From positions 1 through 12,623 of the forward strand of contig JAFMIX010000043.1 in the NCBI GenBank assembly GCA_017853785.1: a DNA stretch of 12,623 nt. Direction: 5' to 3'. A program made the translations under genes and the position numbers. This stretch comes from Verrucomicrobiales bacterium. Its GTDB lineage: Bacteria; Verrucomicrobiota; Verrucomicrobiia; Limisphaerales; JAFMIX01. Below are positions 1 to 5,988 of the stretch, piece after piece (the first letter of the stretch is position 1; each line of letters begins with the position of its first letter). Below the pieces are notes generated by a model. The model had not been told where the DNA came from and ran no database searches. It saw only the letters and a program-made list of their open reading frames with translations.

Positions 1-711
1 CTTGGGTGTGGCCGTGGATTTGGCGAGCTCGTGGTCGGGATATTTTTTCAGCTTTTCCGTGAGCAGATGCGGCAGGCCGGAGATCGTCGTGTAGGCCTCC
101 ACGCAACCCCAGTCGCGCCCGCAGCCGCACGGCAACGGCGTGGCGGTGGCGCCGAACAACTGCAACGGCACGGGCATGTGGCCCGCCTCCATGCCGGCGA
201 GCGTGTCGCCGTCCAGGCAAAGGCCGTCCGCGCCCACGAACGCCGCGCCCAGACCCGAGCCGGGCATGAGCATCGCCACGGAAACTTTCCGGTCGCCGCG
301 CGCGAGCTTCGCCTCGGCCACGCCGCCGTAATTGCCGTCGTTGCCCACGCAGAGCGGCACGGCGCGCCCGACCTTCTGGGCCAGCGCCGCCGCGTAATCC
401 GCCCGCACGTCCCAGCCGCAGAAGCTCGCGGGCAGATTCGCCGATTTGCCCCACACGCCGTAGCGTTCGTAAGGCCCGGGGATCGCGAGGCCCACGCCCG
501 CGACCTGCGCCCACTGGAGATTGTTCTGCGCGAGGAACTCGCCCACGCCGCCGACCCACGCGGCGATGACCCCCTCGCGGCCCTTCTCCGAACTGGTGGC
601 GCGCTGCAGCACCTTCGTGCTGACGGCTTCCTCGTTCTCAAACACGGCGGAAAACTTCGTGGTCGTTGCGCCACTGTCGGTGCCGATGAAAACTTTTTTT
701 GCTATGCTCAT
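1..711 (-). CDS. ROK-family sugar kinase (glucokinase-like), 3' end cut by window edge
   Basis: ROK enzymes are cytoplasmic ATP-dependent sugar kinases, typically for glucose, fructose or N-acetylated hexosamines; the substrate cannot be read from this fragment. The 237 visible residues begin at an ATG at 711 and remain open to the edge, so the C-terminal part is missing. Seen: phosphate-binding DSGATTTK at residues 12-19; GLAIPGP at 74-80; GNDGN at 123-127 with the expected catalytic Asp125; glycine-rich GSGLG at 151-155; and the zinc site made of His178 (EAGHMPV) with Cys195, Cys197 and Cys203. All four zinc ligands are present, so it is probably an active kinase rather than a NagC-type repressor, and no N-terminal helix-turn-helix precedes the kinase domain. 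The spacing CGCGRDWGC is one residue longer than the usual CxCGxxGC. It is divergent from the dihydrouridine synthase gene. No Shine-Dalgarno sequence is evident before the start. Confidence 0.9.
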   Translation of the reverse strand, partial: MSIAKKVFIGTDSGATTTKFSAVFENEEAVSTKVLQRATSSEKGREGVIAAWVGGVGEFLAQNNLQWAQVAGVGLAIPGPYERYGVWGKSANLPASFCGWDVRADYAAALAQKVGRAVPLCVGNDGNYGGVAEAKLARGDRKVSVAMLMPGSGLGAAFVGADGLCLDGDTLAGMEAGHMPVPLQLFGATATPLPCGCGRDWGCVEAYTTISGLPHLLTEKLKKYPDHELAKSTATPK

Positions 712-761
712 GGTGGCGGCGATGTTGGGCAAAACCGCCTCAAAGACGAAGCAAATTTTTT

Positions 762-867
762 AAACCACCAACGGACACGGATGAACCCCCATCCGCCCGG
801 GGATCGGTGGCTGCGCCCTTGTCCGGCAACCGGTGGGTGAACCCTCATTTGTGTCCATTCGTGGTTT
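762..867. repeat. 106-bp intergenic element with 23-nt imperfect terminal inverted repeats
   Basis: The left arm (762-784) begins AAACCACCAACGGACAC. The reverse complement of the right arm (845-867) begins AAACCACGAATGGACAC. The arms match at 19 of 23 positions, and two of the four mismatches would be G-U pairs in RNA. The 60-bp core has no coding signal. It fills most of the 191-bp spacer between the divergent ROK and dus genes. The arm sequence is closely related to the arms of the element at 8448-8688, which argues for a dispersed family rather than a local hairpin. Confidence 0.75.
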
Positions 868-902
868 CTTCTCCCGCCCGGTTCCGGCTTAATACGCCCC
901 GC

Positions 903-1937
903 GTGACACCGCCCCAGACATTTTCCGCCCTGCTCCGCGCCCCCGCCCCCGCTTGCGGGGTCGGAGCCGCTGGGCCAAGACCCCTCCTCGCGCTCGCGCC
1001 CATGCAGGACGTCACCACGCTCGAATTCATGCGCGTCATCGCGCGCTACGGCGGGCCGGATGTCTATTGGACCGAATACTTCCGCGTCCACGGCGACTCC
1101 ACCCCCGAGAAGTGGATCCTCAAATCCATCACCGAGAACCCCACCGGCCGCCCCGTCGTCGCCCAACTCATCGGCAACGACATCCCCGCGCTCGTCCGCA
1201 CCGCCAAGCTCCTCCAGAAATATCCCGTCGCCGCCATCGACCTGAACCTCGGCTGCCCCGCGCCCATCGTCTATCGCAAATGCGCCGGCGGCGGCCTGCT
1301 CCGCGAACCCGCGCGCATCGACGCCATCCTCGGCGCGTTGCGCGATGCGGTGCAAATCCCCTTCACCGTCAAAACCCGCCTCGGCTTCGACGCCCCCGCC
1401 GAATTCGACGCCCTCCTGCCGCTCTTCGCCAAACATCCCATCGACCTCCTCACCGTCCACGGCCGCACCGTGCTCCAGATGTATCGGCCCGGCGTGCGCT
1501 ACGACCTCATCGCGCAGGCCACGCGCGCCTTGAAATGCCCCGTGCTCCTCAATGGCAACGTCCACAGCGCCGCGCAGGCCTTGGCGCTGACCGCCGAGAC
1601 CGGCGTGCACGGCCTGATGATCGGGCGCGGCGCCATCCGCAACCCCTGGCTCTTCGACCAGATCCGCCAGCGCCAGCGCGGCGAACCGGAGCCGCTCCCC
1701 ACCGGCCGCGCCGTGCTGCGCTACATCCGCGAACTCTGGGACGGCGAGATCACGCCCGGCGTGCGCGAATCCTCGCAAGTGCAGCGCATGAAGAAATTCA
1801 TGAACTTCATCGGCGCAGGCGTGGGCGAACAGTTCCTGCATGAAATCCGCCGCGTGCCCACCACCGCCGACTTCTTCCGTGTGTGTGAGGAACATCTCGC
1901 CCACGACCGCGCGCTGCCCCTGACGCCGCCCGCTTGA
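903..1937 (+). CDS. dus: tRNA-dihydrouridine synthase (Dus family)
   Basis: Flavoenzyme that reduces specific uridines in the tRNA D-loop region to dihydrouridine using NADPH and FMN. With a GTG start at 903 the protein has 344 residues, normal for the family. Seen: FMN-binding LAPM at 31-34; the TEYFRV segment at 57-62, resembling the TEF.RV of DusC; NLGCP at 115-119 with catalytic Cys118; VKTRLGF at 156-162 with the FMN-contacting Lys157; TVHGRT at 184-189 with His186; NGN at 217-219; and GRGAIRNPWLF at 241-251. The start is inferred: the first in-frame ATG (1002) lies inside the LAPM strand and would destroy the FMN site, while extension upstream of 903 would run into the inverted-repeat element. 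Which tRNA position it modifies is not determinable; DusC-like is a weak suggestion. It may be co-transcribed with the membrane protease 49 bp downstream. Confidence 0.93.
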   Translation: MTPPQTFSALLRAPAPACGVGAAGPRPLLALAPMQDVTTLEFMRVIARYGGPDVYWTEYFRVHGDSTPEKWILKSITENPTGRPVVAQLIGNDIPALVRTAKLLQKYPVAAIDLNLGCPAPIVYRKCAGGGLLREPARIDAILGALRDAVQIPFTVKTRLGFDAPAEFDALLPLFAKHPIDLLTVHGRTVLQMYRPGVRYDLIAQATRALKCPVLLNGNVHSAAQALALTAETGVHGLMIGRGAIRNPWLFDQIRQRQRGEPEPLPTGRAVLRYIRELWDGEITPGVRESSQVQRMKKFMNFIGAGVGEQFLHEIRRVPTTADFFRVCEEHLAHDRALPLTPPA

Positions 1938-1986
1938 CGGGCGCAATTTGGATGGCGCGGCGGCGGGTTTGAATTAACCTGCCCGC

Positions 1987-2718
1987 ATGGTCTCGCAAAA
2001 ATCCTGGCAGCTCGAAGCCATCCTGCGGTTGGGGATGCGGTTGCTGGCGGCATTCGCCGTCGGCCTCGTGCTCGCCAGCATCGCCCGCAAGCTGTTCGGC
2101 GACCGGTTGGTGGAGGATTCGCTGCTGCACCTGTTGCTGGCGGTGCTGGCGTTCCAGGTGGCCGGGCTGGTCTGCATCGCGTGGTTTCTGCGCGAGCAGC
2201 AGACGGGTTGGGCGGCGGCGTTCGGTTTCCGCACGGATTGGCGGGGCGCGGTGGGTTGGGGCGTGGCGGTGGGGCTCGCGGCGTTGCCGGTGGTGTGGGG
2301 TTTGCAATGGCTCTCGGCCACCGCCCTGCAGGCGCTCGGCTTCGATGTGGGTGAGCAGGACGCCATCCGGCTGCTGCGCGATTCGGAGACGTTGGGCAAA
2401 CAGGTGTTCATCGGCATGGTGGCCATCGGGCTCGCGCCGCCGGTGGAGGAGATGTTGTTCCGGGGCATCCTGTATCCGTTCCTCAAGCAGCGCGGGTTTC
2501 CGCGCTGGGGGTTGTGGGGCACGGCATTGATGTTCGCGCTCATCCACGGCAGCCTGCCCATCCTGCTGCCGCTCGTCGTCCTCGCGGTGGTTCTGGCGCT
2601 GCTCTACGAACGCACGGACAATCTGCTCGCGCCCATCATCGTCCACACGATTTTTAATGCGGCCAACTTTGCGATGTTGTTTATTCTCAAAGCGGCCCAA
2701 TGTCCGCCGCATCCTTGA
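1987..2718 (+). CDS. CPBP (Abi/CAAX-protease-like) family intramembrane metalloprotease
   Basis: Predicted inner-membrane glutamic/metallo-type protease of the CPBP family (Rce1-like, Pfam Abi). Members process prenylated proteins in eukaryotes, and in bacteria include bacteriocin-immunity and regulatory proteases; the substrate here is unknown. The 243-residue protein is mostly hydrophobic, with several membrane spans (about 17-34, 45-68, 88-112, 139-152, 175-207 and 215-235). The family motifs are intact: EEMLFR at 154-159 (Glu154/Glu155, Arg159), FALIH at 183-187 (His187), and HTIFN at 220-224 (His220, Asn224). This supports an active protease. It begins 49 bp after the dus stop and is followed by the inverted-repeat element that separates it from thiL. 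No Shine-Dalgarno is visible before the ATG at 1987. Confidence 0.9.
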   Translation: MVSQKSWQLEAILRLGMRLLAAFAVGLVLASIARKLFGDRLVEDSLLHLLLAVLAFQVAGLVCIAWFLREQQTGWAAAFGFRTDWRGAVGWGVAVGLAALPVVWGLQWLSATALQALGFDVGEQDAIRLLRDSETLGKQVFIGMVAIGLAPPVEEMLFRGILYPFLKQRGFPRWGLWGTALMFALIHGSLPILLPLVVLAVVLALLYERTDNLLAPIIVHTIFNAANFAMLFILKAAQCPPHP

Positions 2719-2734
2719 AAATAACCGGAATGGA

Positions 2735-2871
2735 AACCGCGAAATACACGAAATCCGCGAACGGACCAGCGATGGGGAGCGGCGGGCGTTGCTGCTGCGG
2801 GATGAAAGTCATTCGGTCGGGCTGGCCGAACCTTCCTGCTGTGTTTCGCGTGGTTCGCGTATTTCGCGGTT
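2735..2871. repeat. 137-bp intergenic element with 27-nt imperfect terminal inverted repeats
   Basis: The left arm (2735-2761) begins AACCGCGAAATACACGAA. The reverse complement of the right arm (2845-2871) begins AACCGCGAAATACGCGAA. The arms agree at 23 of 27 positions, including the first 13. Within an arm, the unit CGCGAAA / CACGAAA / CGCGAA recurs at about 10-nt spacing. The core (2762-2844) shows no gene. It occupies most of the 175-bp spacer between the CPBP gene and thiL. The arms differ in sequence from those at 762 and 8448 (CGCGAAA rather than CACGAAT units), but the architecture is the same. Confidence 0.78.
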
Positions 2872-2893
2872 CGCCCGAACCGTGGCATTCAGC

Positions 2894-3829
2894 ATGAACG
2901 AATTTGAACTCATCGCGAAGCTCACGCACTCGCTGCCCACGAACAAATCCGTCGTGGTCGGCGCGGGCGATGATTGCGCCGTGCTCGACCTCGGCGTGGC
3001 GGACAAGTTGTTCCTCTTCAAGACGGACGCCGTCGTGGAAGGTGTGCATTTCACCAAGGACACGCCGCCGGAGAAAATCGGCCGCAAGGCGCTGGCCCGC
3101 TGTCTCAGCGACATCGCCGCGATGGCCGGCACGCCGCAGCACGCGGTGGTCACGCTCGGCCTGCCGCGTGATTTCGATGCGGCGTTCGTGGAAAAAATCT
3201 ACGCGGGCCTGGCCGAGGTCGCGCACGGACACGGCGTGGCCATCGTCGGCGGCGAGACGACGACGAACCCGGTCATCCTGCTGAATCTCGCGTTGCTGGG
3301 GTTCGCGCCGCGCGGCAAGTGCGTGCTGCGTTCCGGCGCGGAAGTGGGCGATGCGATTTTTGTGACCGGCGAGCTCGGTGGTTCGCTGGCGGGGCGGCAT
3401 CTGGATTTCGAGCCGCGCTTGGCGGAGGCGCGCTGGCTGGCGGAGCATTTCCCGCCGCACGCGATGATTGATTTGAGCGACGGCCTCGCGGGCGACCTGA
3501 AGCACATTCTCGCCGCCAGCAAAGTCGGCGCGGAGCTGCTCACCCGGTCCATCCCCGTCAGCCGCGCGGCGAAGCTCGCCGGCAAGGCGGGCGATACCGC
3601 CAAGCCCGCGTTGCTCGCCGCGCTCACGGACGGCGAGGATTTTGAATTGCTCTTCACCGTGGCTGCCAAGGACGCGGTGGCGCTGCTGGATGCGTGGAAG
3701 GCGAAGTTTCCCGGCACGCGCCTGACGTGCATCGGCAAGATCACTTCGGGCCCCGGGCTGGCGTTGCGGGATGGTCGCGGCGTGATGCCGTTCACCGGCG
3801 CGGGCTACGTGCATTTTGCAACTTCGTAG
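2894..3829 (+). CDS. thiL: Thiamine-monophosphate kinase
   Basis: Cytoplasmic enzyme that phosphorylates thiamine monophosphate with ATP to give the cofactor thiamine diphosphate, the last step of thiamine biosynthesis. The 311-residue protein starting at ATG 2894 has normal family length. Seen: GAGDDCAVL at 23-31, TDAVVEGVHF at 44-53, SDIAAM at 72-77, VGGETT at 118-123, DLSDGLAGDL at 193-202 and TDGEDFELL at 245-253. These are the Mg-ATP and substrate-binding motifs of the AIR-synthase-like fold. The frame is open upstream to 2657, but the extra residues come from the CPBP gene end and the repeat element and do not resemble ThiL; the MNEFELI start matches the usual family N-terminus. No other thiamine genes and no THI-box riboswitch signature are evident nearby. 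A terminator-like hairpin follows the stop. Confidence 0.95.
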   Translation: MNEFELIAKLTHSLPTNKSVVVGAGDDCAVLDLGVADKLFLFKTDAVVEGVHFTKDTPPEKIGRKALARCLSDIAAMAGTPQHAVVTLGLPRDFDAAFVEKIYAGLAEVAHGHGVAIVGGETTTNPVILLNLALLGFAPRGKCVLRSGAEVGDAIFVTGELGGSLAGRHLDFEPRLAEARWLAEHFPPHAMIDLSDGLAGDLKHILAASKVGAELLTRSIPVSRAAKLAGKAGDTAKPALLAALTDGEDFELLFTVAAKDAVALLDAWKAKFPGTRLTCIGKITSGPGLALRDGRGVMPFTGAGYVHFATS

Positions 3830-3832
3830 CCG

Positions 3833-3857
3833 AAACTTCGCGCCGCCGCGAAGTTTT
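3833..3857 (+). terminator. Putative intrinsic terminator after thiL
   Basis: A perfect 10-bp stem, AAACTTCGCG (3833-3842) with CGCGAAGTTT (3847-3856), around a 4-nt loop, begins 4 nt after the thiL stop and runs directly into TTTT (3854-3857). The T run is short. The A run on the left arm means the hairpin could also act on the other strand. It makes lpxD, which starts 71 bp downstream, likely to have its own promoter, although I see no convincing -35/-10 pair there. Confidence 0.6.
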
Positions 3858-3927
3858 CATCGACAAGTGCGGGGATTTATTCACTCTCTCCGCCACTGGA
3901 GCCCCCATCCCCGAAATCTATCACGCT

Positions 3928-4968
3928 ATGACTTTTACTGCCGCTCAAATCGCCGAACAACTCCGGGGCAGCGTCGTCGGCGACGGCTCGGTTGAAATCA
4001 CCGGGTTCGCCCCGGCGGATCTCGCCAAGCCGGGCGACCTCACGTTCGCGGAGAAGGAGAGTTACTTCGCCGCCGCCGCGGCGAGCGCGGCCAGCGCAAT
4101 CCTCGTCTCCGGCGAATTTCCCGGCGCGAAGAAGGTGCTCATCCGCGTGCCGAACCCGCGCGTGGCCGCGGCGCGGCTGTTGCCGCTGTTTTTTCCGCCG
4201 GATACCCACGCGCCTGGAGTGCACGCGACCGCGACGGTGGCCGCCTCGGCGCAAGTTGACCCCACGGCGCACATCGGGCCGGGCTGCGTCATCGGCGCGC
4301 GCGCGAAGATCGGCGCCCGCACGGTGCTCATGGGCGGGAATCACATCGGGCGCGATTGCCAGATCGGCGCGGACGGCTGTCTGTTTCCGAACGTGGTCAT
4401 CTACGCGCAGTGCCGCGTCGGCAACCGCGTGAGCATCCATGCCGGCACGGTCATCGGCGCGGACGGCTACGGCTACGTCTTCGACGAGGGCCGCCACCGC
4501 AAGATGCTGCAGGTCGGCAACGTGGTCATCCACGACGACGTGGAGATCGGCGCGAACGCGGCGATCGACCGCGCCGCACTCGGCAGCACAGTCATCGGCG
4601 CGGGGACAAAGATTGATAATCTAGTTCACGTCGCGCACAACGTGGTGATGGGAAAACATTGCCTCGTGATGGGCCAGGTGGGTTTTGCGGGCAGCACGCA
4701 GTTGGGGGATTATTGCGTGATCGCCTCGCAGTCGGGCATCGCCGGGCATCTGAAACTCGGCGTGCAGGCGACGGTCGGGGCGAAGTCCGGTGTGATGCGC
4801 GACGTGCCGGACAAGGGCGTCGTGCTCGGCATCCCCGCCGCGCCGGACAAGCAGACCAAGCGGCAGTGGATCGCGCAACAGCAGTTGCCGGACATGATCC
4901 ACCGGCTGCGGGAGCTGGAGAAGCAGGTGGCGGAACTGCAGGCCCGGGCCGGCGGGAATCAGGTTTGA
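3928..4968 (+). CDS. lpxD: UDP-3-O-(3-hydroxyacyl)glucosamine N-acyltransferase
   Basis: Third step of lipid A synthesis: transfer of a 3-hydroxyacyl chain from acyl-ACP to the 2-amino group of UDP-3-O-acylglucosamine in the cytoplasm. The 346 residues show an N-terminal LpxD domain (about 1-95, with PGDLTF at 35-40), then a left-handed beta-helix of hexapeptide repeats (about 97-295, many I/V-G-x units), and a C-terminal helical tail (about 308-342, with a heptad-like MIHRLRELEKQVAEL). His237 in VAHN (235-238) corresponds to the catalytic histidine of the family. The start ATG at 3928 gives the normal N-terminus; the open upstream frame overlaps thiL. No lpxA, lpxB or fabZ gene is adjacent, unlike the proteobacterial lpx operon. 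The gene implies an outer membrane containing lipid A. It converges on infA with 15 bp between the stops. Confidence 0.96.
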   Translation: MTFTAAQIAEQLRGSVVGDGSVEITGFAPADLAKPGDLTFAEKESYFAAAAASAASAILVSGEFPGAKKVLIRVPNPRVAAARLLPLFFPPDTHAPGVHATATVAASAQVDPTAHIGPGCVIGARAKIGARTVLMGGNHIGRDCQIGADGCLFPNVVIYAQCRVGNRVSIHAGTVIGADGYGYVFDEGRHRKMLQVGNVVIHDDVEIGANAAIDRAALGSTVIGAGTKIDNLVHVAHNVVMGKHCLVMGQVGFAGSTQLGDYCVIASQSGIAGHLKLGVQATVGAKSGVMRDVPDKGVVLGIPAAPDKQTKRQWIAQQQLPDMIHRLRELEKQVAELQARAGGNQV

Positions 4969-4983
4969 CCGCGGGGGCTGCCT

Positions 4984-5199
4984 TTACTTCAACCGCCAGG
5001 TGATGCGGGCTTTGTCGAGGTCGTAGGGCGACATCTGCATTTTCACGCGGTCGCCGACGGTGAGGCGGACCCAGCGTTTGCGCATCTTGCCGCAGATGGT
5101 GGCGAGGACGAGGTGCTTGTTGTCCAGTTCCACGCGGAACATCGTGCCGGGCAAAACGCTCGTGACACTGCCTTCAACTTCTATGTGTTGTTCTTTCAT
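4984..5199 (-). CDS. infA: Translation initiation factor IF-1
   Basis: Small OB-fold protein that binds the A-site region of the 30S subunit and works with IF-2 and IF-3 at initiation. The 71-residue product from ATG at 5199 aligns end to end with bacterial IF-1: IEVEGSV near the N-terminus, LPGTMFRVEL at about 16-25, ICGKMRKRWVRL at about 35-46, and the typical SPYDLDKARI near the C-terminus. A longer reading from 5259 would include the upstream terminator and is rejected. Here infA is not next to ribosomal protein genes; it stands between lpxD (convergent) and a glycine-rich RNA-binding protein gene upstream on the same strand, separated by a terminator. No Shine-Dalgarno is seen, notable for a translation-factor gene. 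Confidence 0.96.
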   Translation of the reverse strand: MKEQHIEVEGSVTSVLPGTMFRVELDNKHLVLATICGKMRKRWVRLTVGDRVKMQMSPYDLDKARITWRLK

Positions 5200-5231
5200 G
5201 GCTGGGGACCGACAGGAGGACGAATGACTGG

Positions 5232-5272
5232 GAAAAGAAAAAGGCGGAGTCCGGTTCACACCGAACCCCGCC
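5232..5272 (-). terminator. Intrinsic terminator downstream of the RRM-protein gene
   Basis: Read on the minus strand, GGCGG (complement of 5268-5272) pairs with CCGCC (complement of 5243-5247), and GGTTC with GAACC around a 5-nt loop. A 5-nt asymmetric bulge lies at 5248-5252. The stem is followed immediately by a T-rich tail, complement of 5233-5242 (TTTTTCTTTT). It lies 20 nt beyond the RRM-protein stop and 33 nt before the infA start, so infA probably needs its own promoter or depends on read-through. Confidence 0.75.
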
Positions 5273-5291
5273 GTGAAATTATCGGGTTGGC

Positions 5292-5636
5292 TTAGTAGCG
5301 ACCACGACCGCCGCCGCCGCCACCACCGTAACCGCCGCCGCTGCCGCCGTATTCACGACGACCGCCGCCGCCGCCGGGGGCGCGTTCTTCACGGGGCTTG
5401 GCCACGTTGACGGTGAGGGCGCGTCCGTCCATGTCCTTGCCGTTCAACCCGTCGATGGCCTTCTGGGCCTCGTCGGCGTTGCTCATGGTCACGAAACCAA
5501 AGCCGCGGGGGCGATTGGTCATGCGATCCATCATCAGGTTGGTTTCCGTGACCGTGCCGAACGCGGCGAACGCGTCGGAAAGGTCGTTTTCAGTGGTATT
5601 GAAGGAAAGATTTCCTACGAATAGTTTATTGCTCAT
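5292..5636 (-). CDS. Glycine-rich RRM RNA-binding protein (cold-inducible Rbp type)
   Basis: A 114-residue protein with one RNA-recognition motif (residues about 3-80) followed by an Arg/Gly-rich tail (88-114, with long glycine runs). RNP2 is LFVGNL at 5-10 and RNP1 is RGFGFVTM at 44-51, with the two aromatic RNA-stacking residues of RNP1 (Phe46, Phe48) and Phe6 of RNP2 present. Related bacterial proteins, especially the cyanobacterial Rbp group, bind single-stranded RNA and are often cold-induced, probably acting as RNA chaperones; that role is inferred here. The gene is transcribed away from mreB and ends in a clear terminator. The tail is coded by a low-complexity GC-rich stretch (about 5295-5380). 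The start ATG at 5636 gives the canonical MSNKLFVGNL beginning. Confidence 0.93.
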   Translation of the reverse strand: MSNKLFVGNLSFNTTENDLSDAFAAFGTVTETNLMMDRMTNRPRGFGFVTMSNADEAQKAIDGLNGKDMDGRALTVNVAKPREERAPGGGGGRREYGGSGGGYGGGGGGGRGRY

Positions 5637-5988
5637 GTGATGTGATACTGTCCGACTAACCGCAACTTTCTACAGACTGTTCCCGAACGCCGGGTCTAAA
5701 ATCATCACTGAAACAAGTTCACTTGAAGATTCACCATGCCTTGAAAGAGACTAGCTATCTAACAGACGGGGGGAGACTGACGGGTTCCGGCCGGATAGCA
5801 ACAACTATCGGCAATTATCTTTTCGGCCGCGCCCGACTCCGGCGGTCAGATCGGGTAGAATGTGGCTGCCGGGGAACTTTCGCGTTAAAACCCTGCCACC
5901 ACCGGCTTTTTGGGCCGCCTGGCTTCGGTAATAGTCTTGACCCCGCTGCCGGAGTTCTTTTAGCCTGTCGTCTTAGTTAGGTAAATCC
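5637..5988. other. 352-bp non-coding divergent region between the RRM gene and mreB
   Basis: No protein with family resemblance is encoded here. The region is less GC-rich than its surroundings and must contain the start signals for both the RRM gene (leftward) and mreB (rightward). It includes a small hairpin at 5791-5811: CCGGATAG and CTATCGG around CAACAA, 7 pairs with one bulged G. A frame from a TTG at 5723 to 5980 is open, but its residue composition is not protein-like. I recognise no riboswitch or known structured RNA. Confidence 0.6.
5937..5966 (+). promoter_or_regulatory. Candidate sigma-70-type promoter of mreB
   Basis: TTGACC (5937-5942) resembles a -35 box. Eighteen bases later, TAGCCT (5961-5966) keeps the conserved first T, second A and last T of a -10 box. 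Transcription would start near 5973, leaving a leader of about 16 nt before the mreB ATG. The match is modest and a different promoter in the divergent region is possible. Confidence 0.35.

Noticed and set aside
48..674. 208-residue minus-strand frame within the ROK gene
   Set aside because: It is in a different frame from the ROK kinase, which has all family motifs from 711 downward; the product is a Ser/Arg/Ala-rich shadow.
699..902. N-terminal extension of Dus from an ATG at 699
   Set aside because: It would overlap the start of the ROK gene and translate the inverted-repeat element; Dus proteins begin shortly before the LAPM strand, favouring GTG 903.
708..1946. Minus-strand open frame opposite dus, and similar frames opposite thiL, lpxD and mreB
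   Set aside because: The sense strand carries convincing full-length families; the antisense frames are by-products of high GC at third codon positions.
1987..2718. Possible abortive-infection defence gene (Abi Pfam name)
   Set aside because: The Abi/CPBP label covers general membrane proteases; neighbours are housekeeping genes and no toxin, phage or restriction gene is nearby.
5224..5295. 23-codon plus-strand ORF with an AGGAGG 4 bp before its ATG
   Set aside because: It is read through the terminator of the opposite-strand RRM gene, and its Arg/Lys-rich product follows from the hairpin sequence. The AGGAGG is probably chance, although it is the only good SD-like motif noticed.
5723..5980. 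85-codon frame from TTG in the divergent region before mreB
   Set aside because: No ATG or ribosome-binding site, no recognisable domain, and it overlaps the likely mreB promoter.
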